Part shown: in pieces, positions 50,463 through 60,964 of the stretch
Numbering within the stretch: position 1 is the first letter of the stretch
How the letters are laid out: every line of letters starts with the position of its first letter
From: Pseudoalteromonas espejiana DSM 9414
GTDB taxonomy: Bacteria; Pseudomonadota; Gammaproteobacteria; Enterobacterales; Alteromonadaceae
DNA: 64,000 nucleotides
Assembly (NCBI RefSeq): GCF_002221525.1
Contig: NZ_CP011028.1
Location: 2,243,001-2,307,000, forward strand
Direction: 5' to 3'
The notes under the pieces: model-generated
Databases searched by the model: none
The model's input: only the letters and a program-made list of their open reading frames with translations
Told to the model about the DNA's origin: nothing
Program-made: the position numbers and the translations under genes

Positions 50463-51665
50463 ATGGACGCCTCTGCCTCGTCTTTTAATACCCGAATATT
50501 ATTACCGTTATTAGCCAGTATTGTGGCAATTACGCCATTAGCAATAGACATGTATTTACCTGCCATGTTGGTAATTGCGAACGATTTACAAACGAATATG
50601 CCAAATGTACAAATTTCGTTAAGTATTTACTTAGCGGGTTACTCATTAGGCATGTTGTTTTTTGGCCCTATAGCTGACCAAATTGGCCGCAGAAAACTCG
50701 CCCGTATTGGCTTAACTTTGTTTGGTTTAAGTTCTGTGGCTTTGGCATTTACTACAGAAATACACACCTTTTGGGCCTTAAGAGCAGTGCAAGCATTTAC
50801 AGGTGCAGCTGCCACTGTGGTTGTGCCAGGCATAATAAGGCATATTTACCAGCAAAATACCGCTAAAGGTATGTCGTATGTGTCTATGATCATGATGGTT
50901 GCCCCATTGGTTGCGCCCTCTGTGGGCTCTTTTATTTTAGGGTTTTCTGTTTGGTCTACCATATTTTTAGTATTAGCAGCTTACAGCTTTTTAATTCTTG
51001 CGTTTGTACAAGTGTACTTAATTGATATCCCCATTCACACTAATGAGAAAAAAGGGCTCGCTCTGTTTTTTGATAGCTATAAAACCGTGCTCAGTAATAA
51101 AGATGCCCGTGCAGATATTTTAAGCTCTATGTTTGTATCGTTTGGCTTTTTTTGTTTTTTAACCTCAGTACCGTTTATATATTTAGATTTATATAATGTC
51201 TCTGAGCAGTTATTTGGTATTTTGTTTGCCTTTAATGTAATGGCACTTATGTTTGGTAATTTTTTAAATACTCGCATAGTACCAAAGCTTGGCTCGCGTA
51301 AAATGCTTTATATAGGGCTTACATGCGGGTTTATATCGGGGCTTTCGTTATTAACCTTTAGCTTATTACATCTCTCTTTATATTATATTGTGGCTGCTAT
51401 CGCGCCATTAATGATGAGCTTAGGGATCACTGCAAGTAATGCCGACTCGTTAATACTGATGAAGTTTGAAAAAAACACCGGCACAGCGACGGCTGTTATT
51501 GGCACGCTACGTTTTGGTAGTGGCGCATTAGTTGGGCCACTACTTGCGCTAATGCATGCTGAAAGCTCTGTTCCGTTTTCGAGCTTAATGTTTTCTGCGG
51601 TTTTACTTACTATGCTAGTGCAAGTAATTCACTATAAAAAAGACAAAAAAAATGCCTCATTGTGA
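50463..51665 (+). CDS. Bcr/CflA-type drug efflux MFS transporter
   Basis: A 400-aa major-facilitator protein with twelve predicted helices. PLAIDMYLPAMLVIANDL in TM1, LSIYLAGYSLGMLFFGPIADQIGRRK (as SIYLAGYSLGMLFFGP, then ADQIGRRK, motif A) and VQAFTGAAATVVVPGIIRHI identify the Bcr/CflA subfamily. It exports drugs such as bicyclomycin or chloramphenicol by proton antiport in known members. ATG at 50463 is preferred over a TTG at 50448, as neither has a good ribosome-binding site and the ATG gives the family-like N-terminus. The terminator stem overlaps the stop codon. Confidence 0.87.
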   Translation: MDASASSFNTRILLPLLASIVAITPLAIDMYLPAMLVIANDLQTNMPNVQISLSIYLAGYSLGMLFFGPIADQIGRRKLARIGLTLFGLSSVALAFTTEIHTFWALRAVQAFTGAAATVVVPGIIRHIYQQNTAKGMSYVSMIMMVAPLVAPSVGSFILGFSVWSTIFLVLAAYSFLILAFVQVYLIDIPIHTNEKKGLALFFDSYKTVLSNKDARADILSSMFVSFGFFCFLTSVPFIYLDLYNVSEQLFGILFAFNVMALMFGNFLNTRIVPKLGSRKMLYIGLTCGFISGLSLLTFSLLHLSLYYIVAAIAPLMMSLGITASNADSLILMKFEKNTGTATAVIGTLRFGSGALVGPLLALMHAESSVPFSSLMFSAVLLTMLVQVIHYKKDKKNASL

Positions 51666-51676
51666 GGCATTTTTTA
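51646..51676. terminator. Bidirectional terminator overlapping the bcr-type stop codon
   Basis: The stem AAAAAATGCCTCA / TGAGGCATTTTTT encloses the end of the transporter gene, so its TGA (51663-51665) lies in the right arm. It also serves grpE on the other strand. Confidence 0.87.
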
Positions 51677-51690
51677 AAATAAGCTGTTAA

Positions 51691-52305
51691 TTAAACATCT
51701 GCTGCTTTAGAAACCATTACCATTGCAGGGCGTAATAAACGACCATTCAATGTGTAACCTTTTTGCATAACAGCAAGTACTGTATTTGGTGATACATCGT
51801 TACTTGGCTGAATAGACATTGCTTGATGGAAATCAGGGTTAAATTGCTCACCTTGTGGGTTTACAATTTCAACGCCAAATTTAGCAACGGCATCGTTAAA
51901 GCTCTTAACCGTCATATCAATACCTTCAAGTAACGGCTTTAATGTTTCGTTTTCTTTATCAGAAAACTCAATAGCGCGCTCTAGGTTATCAATAACAGGT
52001 AGTAATTCGTTAGCAAATTTTTCAAGTGCAAACTTGTGTGCTTTTTCTACATCTTGTGCAGCACGACGACGAATGTTGTCTACATCTGCAGCGGCGCGTA
52101 CAACGCCATCTTTTTGATCAGCAATTGTTTGCTTAGCAGCTTCAAGCTCTGCGTAAAGCATCGCAATTTCAGCTTCAGGGCTTTGCTCTTGATCCGCTTC
52201 GTGTTGCTCTGCAGCTTCTACCGCTGCTTCAACGTCAGCTTCCATTTGAGCTACTTCTTCGTTTAGTTCTACTTCTTGCTCTGGGTTTTGTGTCTGCTCA
52301 GACAT
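51691..52305 (-). CDS. grpE: Nucleotide exchange factor GrpE
   Basis: A 204-aa GrpE. An acidic, Glu/Gln-rich N-terminal segment (1-45) leads into the long dimerisation helix, then [23 protein letters not shown], shown as [20 protein letters not shown], and the C-terminal beta domain with NPDFHQAMS and [21 protein letters not shown]. It swaps ADP for ATP on DnaK. The dnaK and dnaJ genes, usually next to grpE, are not in this window. Upstream is the HrcA-like gene on the same strand with a 58-base gap. No heat-shock promoter is evident. Confidence 0.95.
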   Translation of the reverse strand: MSEQTQNPEQEVELNEEVAQMEADVEAAVEAAEQHEADQEQSPEAEIAMLYAELEAAKQTIADQKDGVVRAAADVDNIRRRAAQDVEKAHKFALEKFANELLPVIDNLERAIEFSDKENETLKPLLEGIDMTVKSFNDAVAKFGVEIVNPQGEQFNPDFHQAMSIQPSNDVSPNTVLAVMQKGYTLNGRLLRPAMVMVSKAADV

Positions 52306-52363
52306 AAAATACGTGCTCCAATTCTTTACAACTGCGGTAATTATGGGGATTGAATAAAAAGAT

Positions 52364-53329
52364 TCAAGAGTTAGATGGCTCTAATAATTTAAATTCTTGG
52401 ATTAATTGTTCAATTTGCGCTGATTTAGGGCAAATTATACAAAAGCGGCTTTGATATTCTTGGTTTTGAAAGTACGGCACGCTTATAACAATTAGCTCAT
52501 TACACTCTGTAAACGGCAGATTTTCGGTGTTAAGCACCGAGACTCCGTTTTTAAATGCGAGTTTATCTTCAACAAAATTTAAAAAAGAAACACCAATATT
52601 TAGGCTTTGCTCACAGTCTACTTTTTTATATAAGTAGTTTTCACCCACCACAATGCTGTTATCAGAGCCAAGCTTTTGGCTTAGCTGACGAGTCCATTGA
52701 GTGAGCGAGTCATGACAATTACGTGGTGCTGTATTTGCCATCGCCTGCATTCTGTATAGGCCTTCCATTAAGGTTTGCTGGCTAAACACCGTGTTTAACC
52801 ATGTAGCAAATTGATAGCGCACAGCATCTGATGAGTCATCGGGCTTATTAATGCAAATGTTGTGGCTTTGCCCTGCTCTGTCTATTAACAAAACAAGCCA
52901 ATCATTAGAGTCAAAATCAAGCACTTCTACTCTAAACACTTGCTGTGAGCTTGCTTGTGGCAACCCCACGCAGCAACACACTTGGTATTTTTGACTAAGT
53001 CCGTGGGCTAGTTCAACTAATTGCGCTTGCTCTGGTTGCCAATAATTAGCAATGTCGGCCAATGGAAAAAACTCGTCAAACCAATAATCAAACCCCTGGT
53101 TTGTGGGTACTCGTCCAGCCGATGTATGCGGCGAATATAATAAGCCTACTTTTTCAAGACGCGCCATCGCATTACGTACGGTCGCAGAACAAACCGCCAT
53201 GCCTTTTTGCTTGGCAATTTTTGTTGATGGAACCGGTAACCCTTCACCATTACAGTAAAGACTCATTACAGCTGAAAAAATTTGTTGATCTCGCGGGTTT
53301 ATATTCATGTTATCTACATCTTGTTGCAT
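52364..53329 (-). CDS. HrcA-like heat-shock repressor
   Basis: A 321-aa protein. Its N-terminal 75 residues match the HrcA DNA-binding domain: [22 protein letters not shown], then [22 protein letters not shown] and [20 protein letters not shown] (in pieces). The second half is strongly diverged from typical HrcA and has no clear GAF-like core motif I can name. HrcA represses chaperone genes through CIRCE operators; most gammaproteobacteria use sigma-32 instead. The operator may therefore be different. It precedes grpE, consistent with the ancestral hrcA-grpE order. The start at 53329 has no good ribosome-binding site; 53308 is an alternative. Confidence 0.78.
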   Translation of the reverse strand: MQQDVDNMNINPRDQQIFSAVMSLYCNGEGLPVPSTKIAKQKGMAVCSATVRNAMARLEKVGLLYSPHTSAGRVPTNQGFDYWFDEFFPLADIANYWQPEQAQLVELAHGLSQKYQVCCCVGLPQASSQQVFRVEVLDFDSNDWLVLLIDRAGQSHNICINKPDDSSDAVRYQFATWLNTVFSQQTLMEGLYRMQAMANTAPRNCHDSLTQWTRQLSQKLGSDNSIVVGENYLYKKVDCEQSLNIGVSFLNFVEDKLAFKNGVSVLNTENLPFTECNELIVISVPYFQNQEYQSRFCIICPKSAQIEQLIQEFKLLEPSNS

Positions 53330-53620
53330 GAAAGAGATATCGGGGCGGTTCGAGTAAATTCAAGACCAAAACATACTTTATGTCTCCTCGTTTAGTTGTA
53401 TTGTAAATAATAAAACCACCTTTGGTGGTATTCTATACAGGTGGGTATTTCGATAGAAAATCAAAGCTAAGTTAAAACTTGATTAGCGGGCATTAATCGC
53501 TGAGCTTATAACGCTATATAAGCGCTTTAATTGAATCATTATCATATTGCTAATTCTGTGTTTTCAAACACTTCTATTTTGAGTTACCCTACAAATATTA
53601 TTACTTTTATTGCAGCCCTT

Positions 53621-54505
53621 ATGCACTCTCCATTTAAAACGATAGGCCTTATAGGTAAACCTAACCACCCAAAAGCTGCGGCCACTTTAGAGCGCTTGCA
53701 TACGTTTTTGTCGGCACTTGGCTTTAGCGTTATTGTAGAAAAGCGCACCGGTGGGCAATTATCTGACGTACCTAAAAACAATAAAGTTGATTTAGTAACC
53801 TTAGGTGAGCAAGCGGATCTGGCTATTGTAGTTGGTGGCGATGGCAATATGTTAGGGGCAGCCCGTGTACTTGCACGCTTTGATGTAGCCGTTATTGGCG
53901 TAAACAGGGGTAACTTAGGCTTTTTAACTGACTTAAACCCCGAGGGTTTTGAAGGTAGCTTAGAGCAGGTGTTAAGTGGTGAATACCTAGAAGAACAACG
54001 CTTTTTATTAGAAGTAGAAGTGTACCGTCATAATGAGCTTAAAAGTGCTAATTCTGCTGTAAACGAAGCAGTGCTTCACGCCGATAAAGTAGCGCACATG
54101 ATAGAGTTTGAAGCATTTATAAATAATGACTTTGTATTTTCACAGCGCTCAGATGGAATTATTGTATCCACGCCCACTGGCTCTACAGCGTATTCTCTCT
54201 CTGGCGGTGGCCCTATTTTAACGCCTGAGCTAAATGCCATATCGTTAGTGCCTATGTTTCCTCATACATTGTCGAGCCGCCCTTTAGTGGTCGATGCCGA
54301 TAACGAGGTAAGACTAAAATTGAGCCTAGAAAATACCGACAGCCTACAAGTAAGTTGCGATAGCCACGTTGTTTTAGCTGTATTGCCAGGTGATGAAGTG
54401 GTTATTAAAAAAGCGGATAAAAAATTACGCTTAATACACCCTAAAAACTATTCTTACTACAACGTTTTACGTACTAAATTGAATTGGGGCAGTCGTTTAT
54501 ACTAA
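53621..54505 (+). CDS. nadK: NAD kinase
   Basis: A 294-aa ATP-NAD kinase, the size of E. coli NadK (292 aa). The diagnostic GGDGN loop is at residues 72-76 in [59 protein letters not shown] (in part) and [14 protein letters not shown] follow in order. It makes NADP from NAD. I chose ATG 53621 because it gives the NadK-like N-terminus ([17 protein letters not shown]); upstream in-frame codons to 53531 would add 30 residues without family support. Divergent from the HrcA-like gene. Confidence 0.94.
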   Translation: MHSPFKTIGLIGKPNHPKAAATLERLHTFLSALGFSVIVEKRTGGQLSDVPKNNKVDLVTLGEQADLAIVVGGDGNMLGAARVLARFDVAVIGVNRGNLGFLTDLNPEGFEGSLEQVLSGEYLEEQRFLLEVEVYRHNELKSANSAVNEAVLHADKVAHMIEFEAFINNDFVFSQRSDGIIVSTPTGSTAYSLSGGGPILTPELNAISLVPMFPHTLSSRPLVVDADNEVRLKLSLENTDSLQVSCDSHVVLAVLPGDEVVIKKADKKLRLIHPKNYSYYNVLRTKLNWGSRLY

Positions 54506-54582
54506 TTTTATTGCCAAGCGTAGTGCTTTAGCGCAAAATACTAAGCGAAAAATAATTAACTATAAATTAGGAATATCTAGCA

Positions 54583-55149
54583 ATGACTTATGTTGTTATC
54601 TTTGCTTTGTTATTACTTATCACTCTATTAGGTGCTTATATTAGGGTTGAAAACAATAGAAAAAAAGCAATTGAAGCTAAAAAAAAGCAATTTAACGAGC
54701 GTGTTTCCCAAGTAAGCTCACGCCTTAAAGCTAAGTTAAATACACTATTAGAAGCCAAAATAATTAGACCTAAATATGTAGCTCAAATTCAGGCAATTGT
54801 GACTAATTTTTTTGTAGTGCAAGCCCACACCGACGATAACCTCCAACACCTTGAAGACTTAAGCGATGACTTAGTAAGTACCCTTTCGAGCGAACTTGCT
54901 AAAGCAGTTCAAACTGAGCAAAGCCAACCTTTACAGGATAATATACAGTACTTTGTTTCAGAATTACCGCAACAAGGCATACTTTATAACAAAGCATTTT
55001 ATAACGAAATATTGCCGTCGTTAATTGTACAAATTAAAACGCAAACACCACAAGACTCCACCACAGGCACTGAAAACACTGACGATAGCTTACAAACTAT
55101 CAGTGCAGATCAAAGCGCACAGTTTTCACGAGATGTAAGTGTTGCTTAA
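54583..55149 (+). CDS. Membrane-anchored protein of unknown function
   Basis: A 188-aa protein with one N-terminal transmembrane helix (VVIFALLLLITLLGAYI, residues 4-20). A basic, coiled-coil-like stretch follows (RKKAIEAKKKQFNERVSQVSS), then a helical body to about 155 and a low-complexity Thr/Ser/Asp tail. No motif links it to a known family. It lies between nadK and recN, 77 bases after nadK and 74 before recN, all on the same strand, so it could share their transcript. A good GGAAT site lies upstream of the ATG. Confidence 0.72.
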   Translation: MTYVVIFALLLLITLLGAYIRVENNRKKAIEAKKKQFNERVSQVSSRLKAKLNTLLEAKIIRPKYVAQIQAIVTNFFVVQAHTDDNLQHLEDLSDDLVSTLSSELAKAVQTEQSQPLQDNIQYFVSELPQQGILYNKAFYNEILPSLIVQIKTQTPQDSTTGTENTDDSLQTISADQSAQFSRDVSVA

Positions 55150-55223
55150 AAAATAAAAAATAATTTGCAAAAAACCAAAACACTGTATAAATTAACAGTT
55201 AATTCACTGGATGGATAAACAGT

Positions 55224-56897
55224 ATGTTAATTGGTTTAGAAATTAAAAATTTTGCAATTGTAAGTAACTTAAGCACCGAATGGCATGGCGGTATGACCGC
55301 TATTACTGGCGAAACAGGCGCTGGTAAATCAATTGCTATTGATGCCCTATCACTTTGTTTAGGCGAACGCGCAGAAGCCTCTGCGGTTCGCCCCGGCACA
55401 GACAAAGCTGAAGTATGCGCACAATTTGACTTAACTGCCCTTCCACTAGCGAAAGCTTTTTTAGATCAACACATGTTAAATAGCAACGATAACGAATGCT
55501 TACTAAGACGTGTGGTATGCAAAAATGGGCGTAGCAAAAGCTATATTAACGGAAGCTCCGTTACCGCTTCGCAGCTCAAAGAGCTTGGCCAGTATTTAAT
55601 TTCTATTCATGGGCAACACGCTCATCAACACCTTTTAAAAGCAGAGCATCAATTACAACTGCTTGATGCATACGCAGGACATAACCAACTTGTAAAAGCG
55701 GTTAGCCAAAGCTTTAAGCTATATGCAAACCTACAAAAAGAGTTTAAACAACTTGAGCAACAGCAACTACAACAAGCAGCTCAAAAACAACTACTCGAAT
55801 ACCAAGTTGCCGAATTAGACGAATTTGCCCTACAAGACGGTGAGTTTGAGCAAATTGAAGCTGAACATTATAAATTAAGTAACAGCCAAACTATTATTGA
55901 AGCCTGCCAACGCGAACTTCAGCACCTTTACGAGGGTGATGAACAAAACGCCTGTTCAATGCTTCAACACAGTGCTCAACAGTTTGCTGAACTTGCACAC
56001 TTTGATGAAAGCCTAGCAAGTGTTGCAGCATTACTTGATGAAGCAGCAGTACAAGTTGAAGAAGCAAGCCGTGAAGTACGAAACTATGCCGAACAAGCCG
56101 ATTTAGATCCTGCACGTTTAACCGAAGTAGAAACACGTCTAAGCGGTGCTATGGACTTAGCCCGTAAGCACCATATAAAACCGCAGCAGCTTGCTGAGTT
56201 TCACCAAGGCTTAACACAAGAGCTTGAGTCAATAAGTTATAACAGCTCTCGTTTAGAGCAGCTTGGTGATGAAATTGAAAATGCACTTGTTGCATACCAA
56301 CATGCCAGCGAACAGTTAAGTGAAAGCCGCCATAAATACGCTAATACACTTAATAACCTAATTAGTGACAGCATGGCTAATTTATCAATGGAAAATGGCG
56401 TATTTGAAATTGAGTTAAGCCAGGAGGTTGAACGTACTCCTAATGCCTTAGGCTTCGATAGCGTTTCATTTTTAGTGTCTACAAACCCAGGGCAACCATT
56501 ACAGCCTTTAGCCAAAGTAGCATCGGGCGGTGAGCTCTCGCGTATAAGCCTTGCCATACAGGTTATTATTGCTCAAAAGGTAACGACACCTACCCTTATT
56601 TTTGACGAAGTAGATGTGGGTATATCAGGCCCTACTGCATCGGCTGTGGGTAAATTATTACGCCAACTAGGTAAATCAACACAGGTAATTTGTGTGACCC
56701 ATTTACCTCAAGTTGCCAGCAGTGCACACCAGCAGTTTTTTGTAGCCAAAGAGATAGCGCAAGGCGAAACCTTTACACAAATGCTGAGCCTTAATAAAGA
56801 TGGCCGTATTAATGAAATTGCACGCTTATTAGGTGGCGATAACGTAAGTAAAACAGCAAAAGCGAATGCTAAAGAACTTATTATGGCGCATGCTTAG
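55224..56897 (+). CDS. recN: DNA repair protein RecN
   Basis: A 557-aa SMC-like repair ATPase. Walker A GETGAGKSIAID begins at residue 29. RVVCKNGRSKSYINGSSVT and YLISIHGQHAHQHLL follow, then a coiled-coil centre (about 165-345) shorter than in SMC proteins. The C-terminal head has the signature KVASGGELSRISLAIQVI and Walker B TLIFDEVDVGISGPTASAVGKLL, quoted as TLIFDEVDVGISG. RecN acts early in double-strand-break repair and is usually under SOS control; I do not see a clean LexA box in the 74 bases upstream, though AAACACTGTATAAATTAACAG has CTGT-like half sites (quoted in part: CTGTATAAATTAACAG). Confidence 0.95.
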   Translation: MLIGLEIKNFAIVSNLSTEWHGGMTAITGETGAGKSIAIDALSLCLGERAEASAVRPGTDKAEVCAQFDLTALPLAKAFLDQHMLNSNDNECLLRRVVCKNGRSKSYINGSSVTASQLKELGQYLISIHGQHAHQHLLKAEHQLQLLDAYAGHNQLVKAVSQSFKLYANLQKEFKQLEQQQLQQAAQKQLLEYQVAELDEFALQDGEFEQIEAEHYKLSNSQTIIEACQRELQHLYEGDEQNACSMLQHSAQQFAELAHFDESLASVAALLDEAAVQVEEASREVRNYAEQADLDPARLTEVETRLSGAMDLARKHHIKPQQLAEFHQGLTQELESISYNSSRLEQLGDEIENALVAYQHASEQLSESRHKYANTLNNLISDSMANLSMENGVFEIELSQEVERTPNALGFDSVSFLVSTNPGQPLQPLAKVASGGELSRISLAIQVIIAQKVTTPTLIFDEVDVGISGPTASAVGKLLRQLGKSTQVICVTHLPQVASSAHQQFFVAKEIAQGETFTQMLSLNKDGRINEIARLLGGDNVSKTAKANAKELIMAHA

Positions 56898-56930
56898 TGA
56901 TGGCCAAGGTATAGGTGTGGAGTATTATAA

Positions 56931-57242
56931 ATGCAAAATACGATGATGAATGTTTGCTATGTTGCCGGCTGGTTAGCCTTAACGATTAGCTTTTTACTTA
57001 TAGGATTTAGTAAATTTAAACACGCTAGATTTAAGTTAAAACTATTCACTTTTTTAAACTGTATATTGGCCTATCAAGTTATTTTTACTGTGTGGCAGTG
57101 GTTTTTAAATGGCAATGTAACAGTGAATAACCAATGGTTGCTGTTAGTGGCCCAGGCTTTGTGTAGCATCATTTGCTATTTAAGTGTTCAGCGACGCAAA
57201 AGTAAAGTACGTCCAAATCTTGATAGCTTTTCTATGGACTAG
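56931..57242 (+). CDS. Small membrane protein, unknown function
   Basis: A 103-aa protein with three hydrophobic segments (near 7-25, 36-55 and 68-86) and a basic C-terminal tail QRRKSKVRPNL. I do not recognise the family. It lies 33 bases after recN on the same strand, so cotranscription is plausible. It starts MQNTMMNVCYVAGWLAL, with GGAG about 11 bases upstream. Its length and topology resemble small inner-membrane proteins of unknown role. Confidence 0.62.
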   Translation: MQNTMMNVCYVAGWLALTISFLLIGFSKFKHARFKLKLFTFLNCILAYQVIFTVWQWFLNGNVTVNNQWLLLVAQALCSIICYLSVQRRKSKVRPNLDSFSMD

Positions 57243-57361
57243 TTTCCCTATGGACTAGGTTTTTTGTGGATTAATTGCAAAGCTAAATTTTAATAATAAG
57301 TGTAAATACCTAAATGCTTTAAATTTTAATAAGCTAACTAAATTTGGGCTAACGACTTAAG

Positions 57362-58381
57362 TTAAGAGCAAGTACGGTTTTTTCCTTGCTCTTTAGCTTT
57401 ATACAAAAGCTCATCAGCCAGTTTAATATCTTGTGCTATAGATGTCTCAACCTGGCTTTCTACAAGCCCTATACTTAGCGTTAACGCAATTGATTTACCA
57501 TACATACGAACATGGTTTTTTTGTAGTTGTTGATGAATTTTTTCAGCAATAGTTTGCCCTTGTTCTTTTGTGCAACTAGGTAAAGCAATTAAAAACTCTT
57601 CCCCACCCCATCGCGAAGCCACGCCCTGCTCTGGAATACTTTTTTTAAGCGCAGTAGCTAATTGCGTTAATGCTTCATCGCCAAAGTCGTGGCCATAATT
57701 ATCATTAATACGTTTAAAATTATCGACATCTGCTAATAAAATAACATACGGTTGCTTGGTTTTTTTATGCACATGCTTTAGCTCAGCAAGCTCTTTCATC
57801 ATAAAACGGCGGTTAGGTAAATCAGTTAGGTGATCAATTGTGGCAAGACGCTCATTTTTTTGGCTAAGCGCCATTATTTTTTCGTTATATTTTTCTCGCG
57901 AGCGCTCATAGAACCCACTTAATAGCGCAACAATAATAAACGAGATCACTACCCTTAATGGCAGTTGTTCTGGCTGGTAATCATAAATATTAAATTTGTC
58001 GGTAATAATAAACCCTGCAATTACAGCCAATAAAAAAAGGATGATATCAACAGTCCCTTTTTTTAAACCTCTTACAGAATAAGTAACTGGGGATACAATA
58101 AATATCCAAATTGGCCCAGTTCCCTCGGCGCCACCAGAGACCACCAAATAAAGCATTAAGCAATAAAGGTTATATAAAATGGTGGTTGCTGATTTTTCTA
58201 CAGCGCGATATAAGCTAAAAGCCCACGCATACACACCAGCTGACACTAATAACATAATACCTAGGATTGGATCAGCATGAGAAAACGCATTACATGCCAT
58301 CGCAAAGGTTGCGATAAATCCAATAGATGAAAAAAAGCGAACTATCAGCTTTCTTTCTTTGTTATCTGAGTATGCATTCAT
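57362..58381 (-). CDS. Membrane-bound diguanylate cyclase (GGDEF domain)
   Basis: A 339-aa protein with five or six transmembrane helices in its first half, then a short coiled coil (KYNEKIMALSQKNERLATIDHLTDLPNRRFMM, as NERLATIDHLTDLPNRRF). A GGDEF domain follows with the active site RWGGEEFLIAL and the metal aspartate in LLADVDNFKRINDNYGHDFGDEAL (as LLADVDNFKRIND). It should make cyclic-di-GMP. The RxxD inhibitory site normally five residues before GGEEF is absent (KSIPEQGVASRWGGEEF). The start is uncertain: ATG 58381 is used, while a TTG at 58480 would add 33 residues with an extra hydrophobic helix. Confidence 0.85.
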   Translation of the reverse strand: MNAYSDNKERKLIVRFFSSIGFIATFAMACNAFSHADPILGIMLLVSAGVYAWAFSLYRAVEKSATTILYNLYCLMLYLVVSGGAEGTGPIWIFIVSPVTYSVRGLKKGTVDIILFLLAVIAGFIITDKFNIYDYQPEQLPLRVVISFIIVALLSGFYERSREKYNEKIMALSQKNERLATIDHLTDLPNRRFMMKELAELKHVHKKTKQPYVILLADVDNFKRINDNYGHDFGDEALTQLATALKKSIPEQGVASRWGGEEFLIALPSCTKEQGQTIAEKIHQQLQKNHVRMYGKSIALTLSIGLVESQVETSIAQDIKLADELLYKAKEQGKNRTCS

Positions 58382-58943
58382 ATTATTATTTTTTATTTGC
58401 GTGCTTGCTGTTAACCCTGCCAATAGGTTAACAAAGAGTAAGTTAGCTGCAAGTTTGTACTTAAATAGTGCGTTTAGCAAGATTTGGTCGTTATTTATTG
58501 GTTAAAAAGGACTTTTTAATACTTTTTCATTTGATAATAGCTAATACAAAGCAAGTATTTTGCTCAATATATTAAAATGATATCAGAGCAATTATCTAGG
58601 CTATTAGATTAAATAGTGTCTTGTTCCCCCTTTCCTTAACTTGCACAAGCTTTAATCTTTCAAGCTTTTGAACAGTACAAACTTTAATATAGCCCTTAAA
58701 TTTATGTTCAAATATCACTCATAGAACAAAAAATAAATGTATTTTTTATGTCTGATGAAACAATTTTGAAATTAAATTAACTTTAAGTTTAACTATTTAG
58801 GCTTGATAAAATAAGATTTTTTGGTCATTATTTACCTTAATCAGGGATGAGTACGGTTATTGTATTGTAGGATTCCACGGTAATTACACGCTTCATTGAA
58901 AATAATGAAACATAGGATAGTACAATAAATTTAAGGATTAAAA
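58382..58943. other. AT-rich intergenic region
   Basis: About 560 bases (460 if the longer GGDEF frame is used), very AT-rich, between divergent genes. TTCATT...AATGAA near 58891-58908 is a short hairpin; AAGGAT lies upstream of the lipoprotein start. No open frame, repeat copy or RNA gene is evident. Confidence 0.5.
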
Positions 58944-59480
58944 ATGAATAAATTTGCTCTTATTATTCCTGCACTAATAGTGCTAACAGGATGCAAAAGT
59001 AATGATATTACCCGGGCTGTAAAAGACGGTATTAACGGCGCTGTTAATGGTGTATCAAGTTCTACAAATCAATCAATAACATCATCGAATCAAAGCTCTT
59101 ATACCACTACCCAAACAAAAGTTTACCCCCATAAAGCAACTAAAGAGCCTAGAGACTATGGCCAAATCCAAGTTATAAAAACGGCAGCTAATCCAAAAAA
59201 ACAAACTAGAGTCGCAATCAATAAATGTTTACACCCACGCGTGGGACAAGTGAAATGTTCAGCATACATGCATGAAATAAGCCCTGAAGGCTGGGTAGTT
59301 GACGCTCAAAGCAACCGTATTTGGCTCGAAACAAGATCAAATAATTACGACAAAGTAGTTCCTTCTGGTACTTACTACATGAAGGTAAAGACCAAAGGCG
59401 TTGCTAAAGAAAGTTACGCAACTGGTGATATTAATATAGTACCGTTCGTTACTAATTACGTTGACATAACATTCGAATAG
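58944..59480 (+). CDS. Lipoprotein of unknown function
   Basis: A 178-aa lipoprotein. The signal peptide MNKFALIIPALIVLTGC ends in the lipobox LTGC with C17. A Ser/Thr/Gln-rich linker (about 38-60) follows, then a compact domain with CLHPRVGQVKCSAYMHE (two cysteines that could form a disulfide) and RIWLETRSNNYDKVVPSGTYYMKVKT (as SGTYYMKVKT). No known domain is recognised. KSND after the cysteine, with aspartate not at +2, suggests outer-membrane sorting. It is a single gene with its own terminator. Confidence 0.8.
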   Translation: MNKFALIIPALIVLTGCKSNDITRAVKDGINGAVNGVSSSTNQSITSSNQSSYTTTQTKVYPHKATKEPRDYGQIQVIKTAANPKKQTRVAINKCLHPRVGQVKCSAYMHEISPEGWVVDAQSNRIWLETRSNNYDKVVPSGTYYMKVKTKGVAKESYATGDINIVPFVTNYVDITFE

Positions 59481-59486
59481 TACAAA

Positions 59487-59516
59487 CGAAAAAGCAAGCC
59501 TCTTGGCTTGCTTTTG
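59487..59516. terminator. Bidirectional terminator, lipoprotein gene / gltD
   Basis: The stem AAAAGCAAGCC / GGCTTGCTTTT (59489-59500, 59504-59515) has a TCTT-like loop between convergent genes. Confidence 0.87.
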
Positions 59517-59539
59517 AAATTATTTAGAAGAACAAATAA

Positions 59540-60964
<1,425 letters not shown>

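Noticed and set aside
53483..53503. TTAGCG-N9-CGCTGA palindrome as a CIRCE operator
   Set aside because: The spacing resembles CIRCE, but the arms are only six bases with one mismatch, against nine in CIRCE. Not enough to call.
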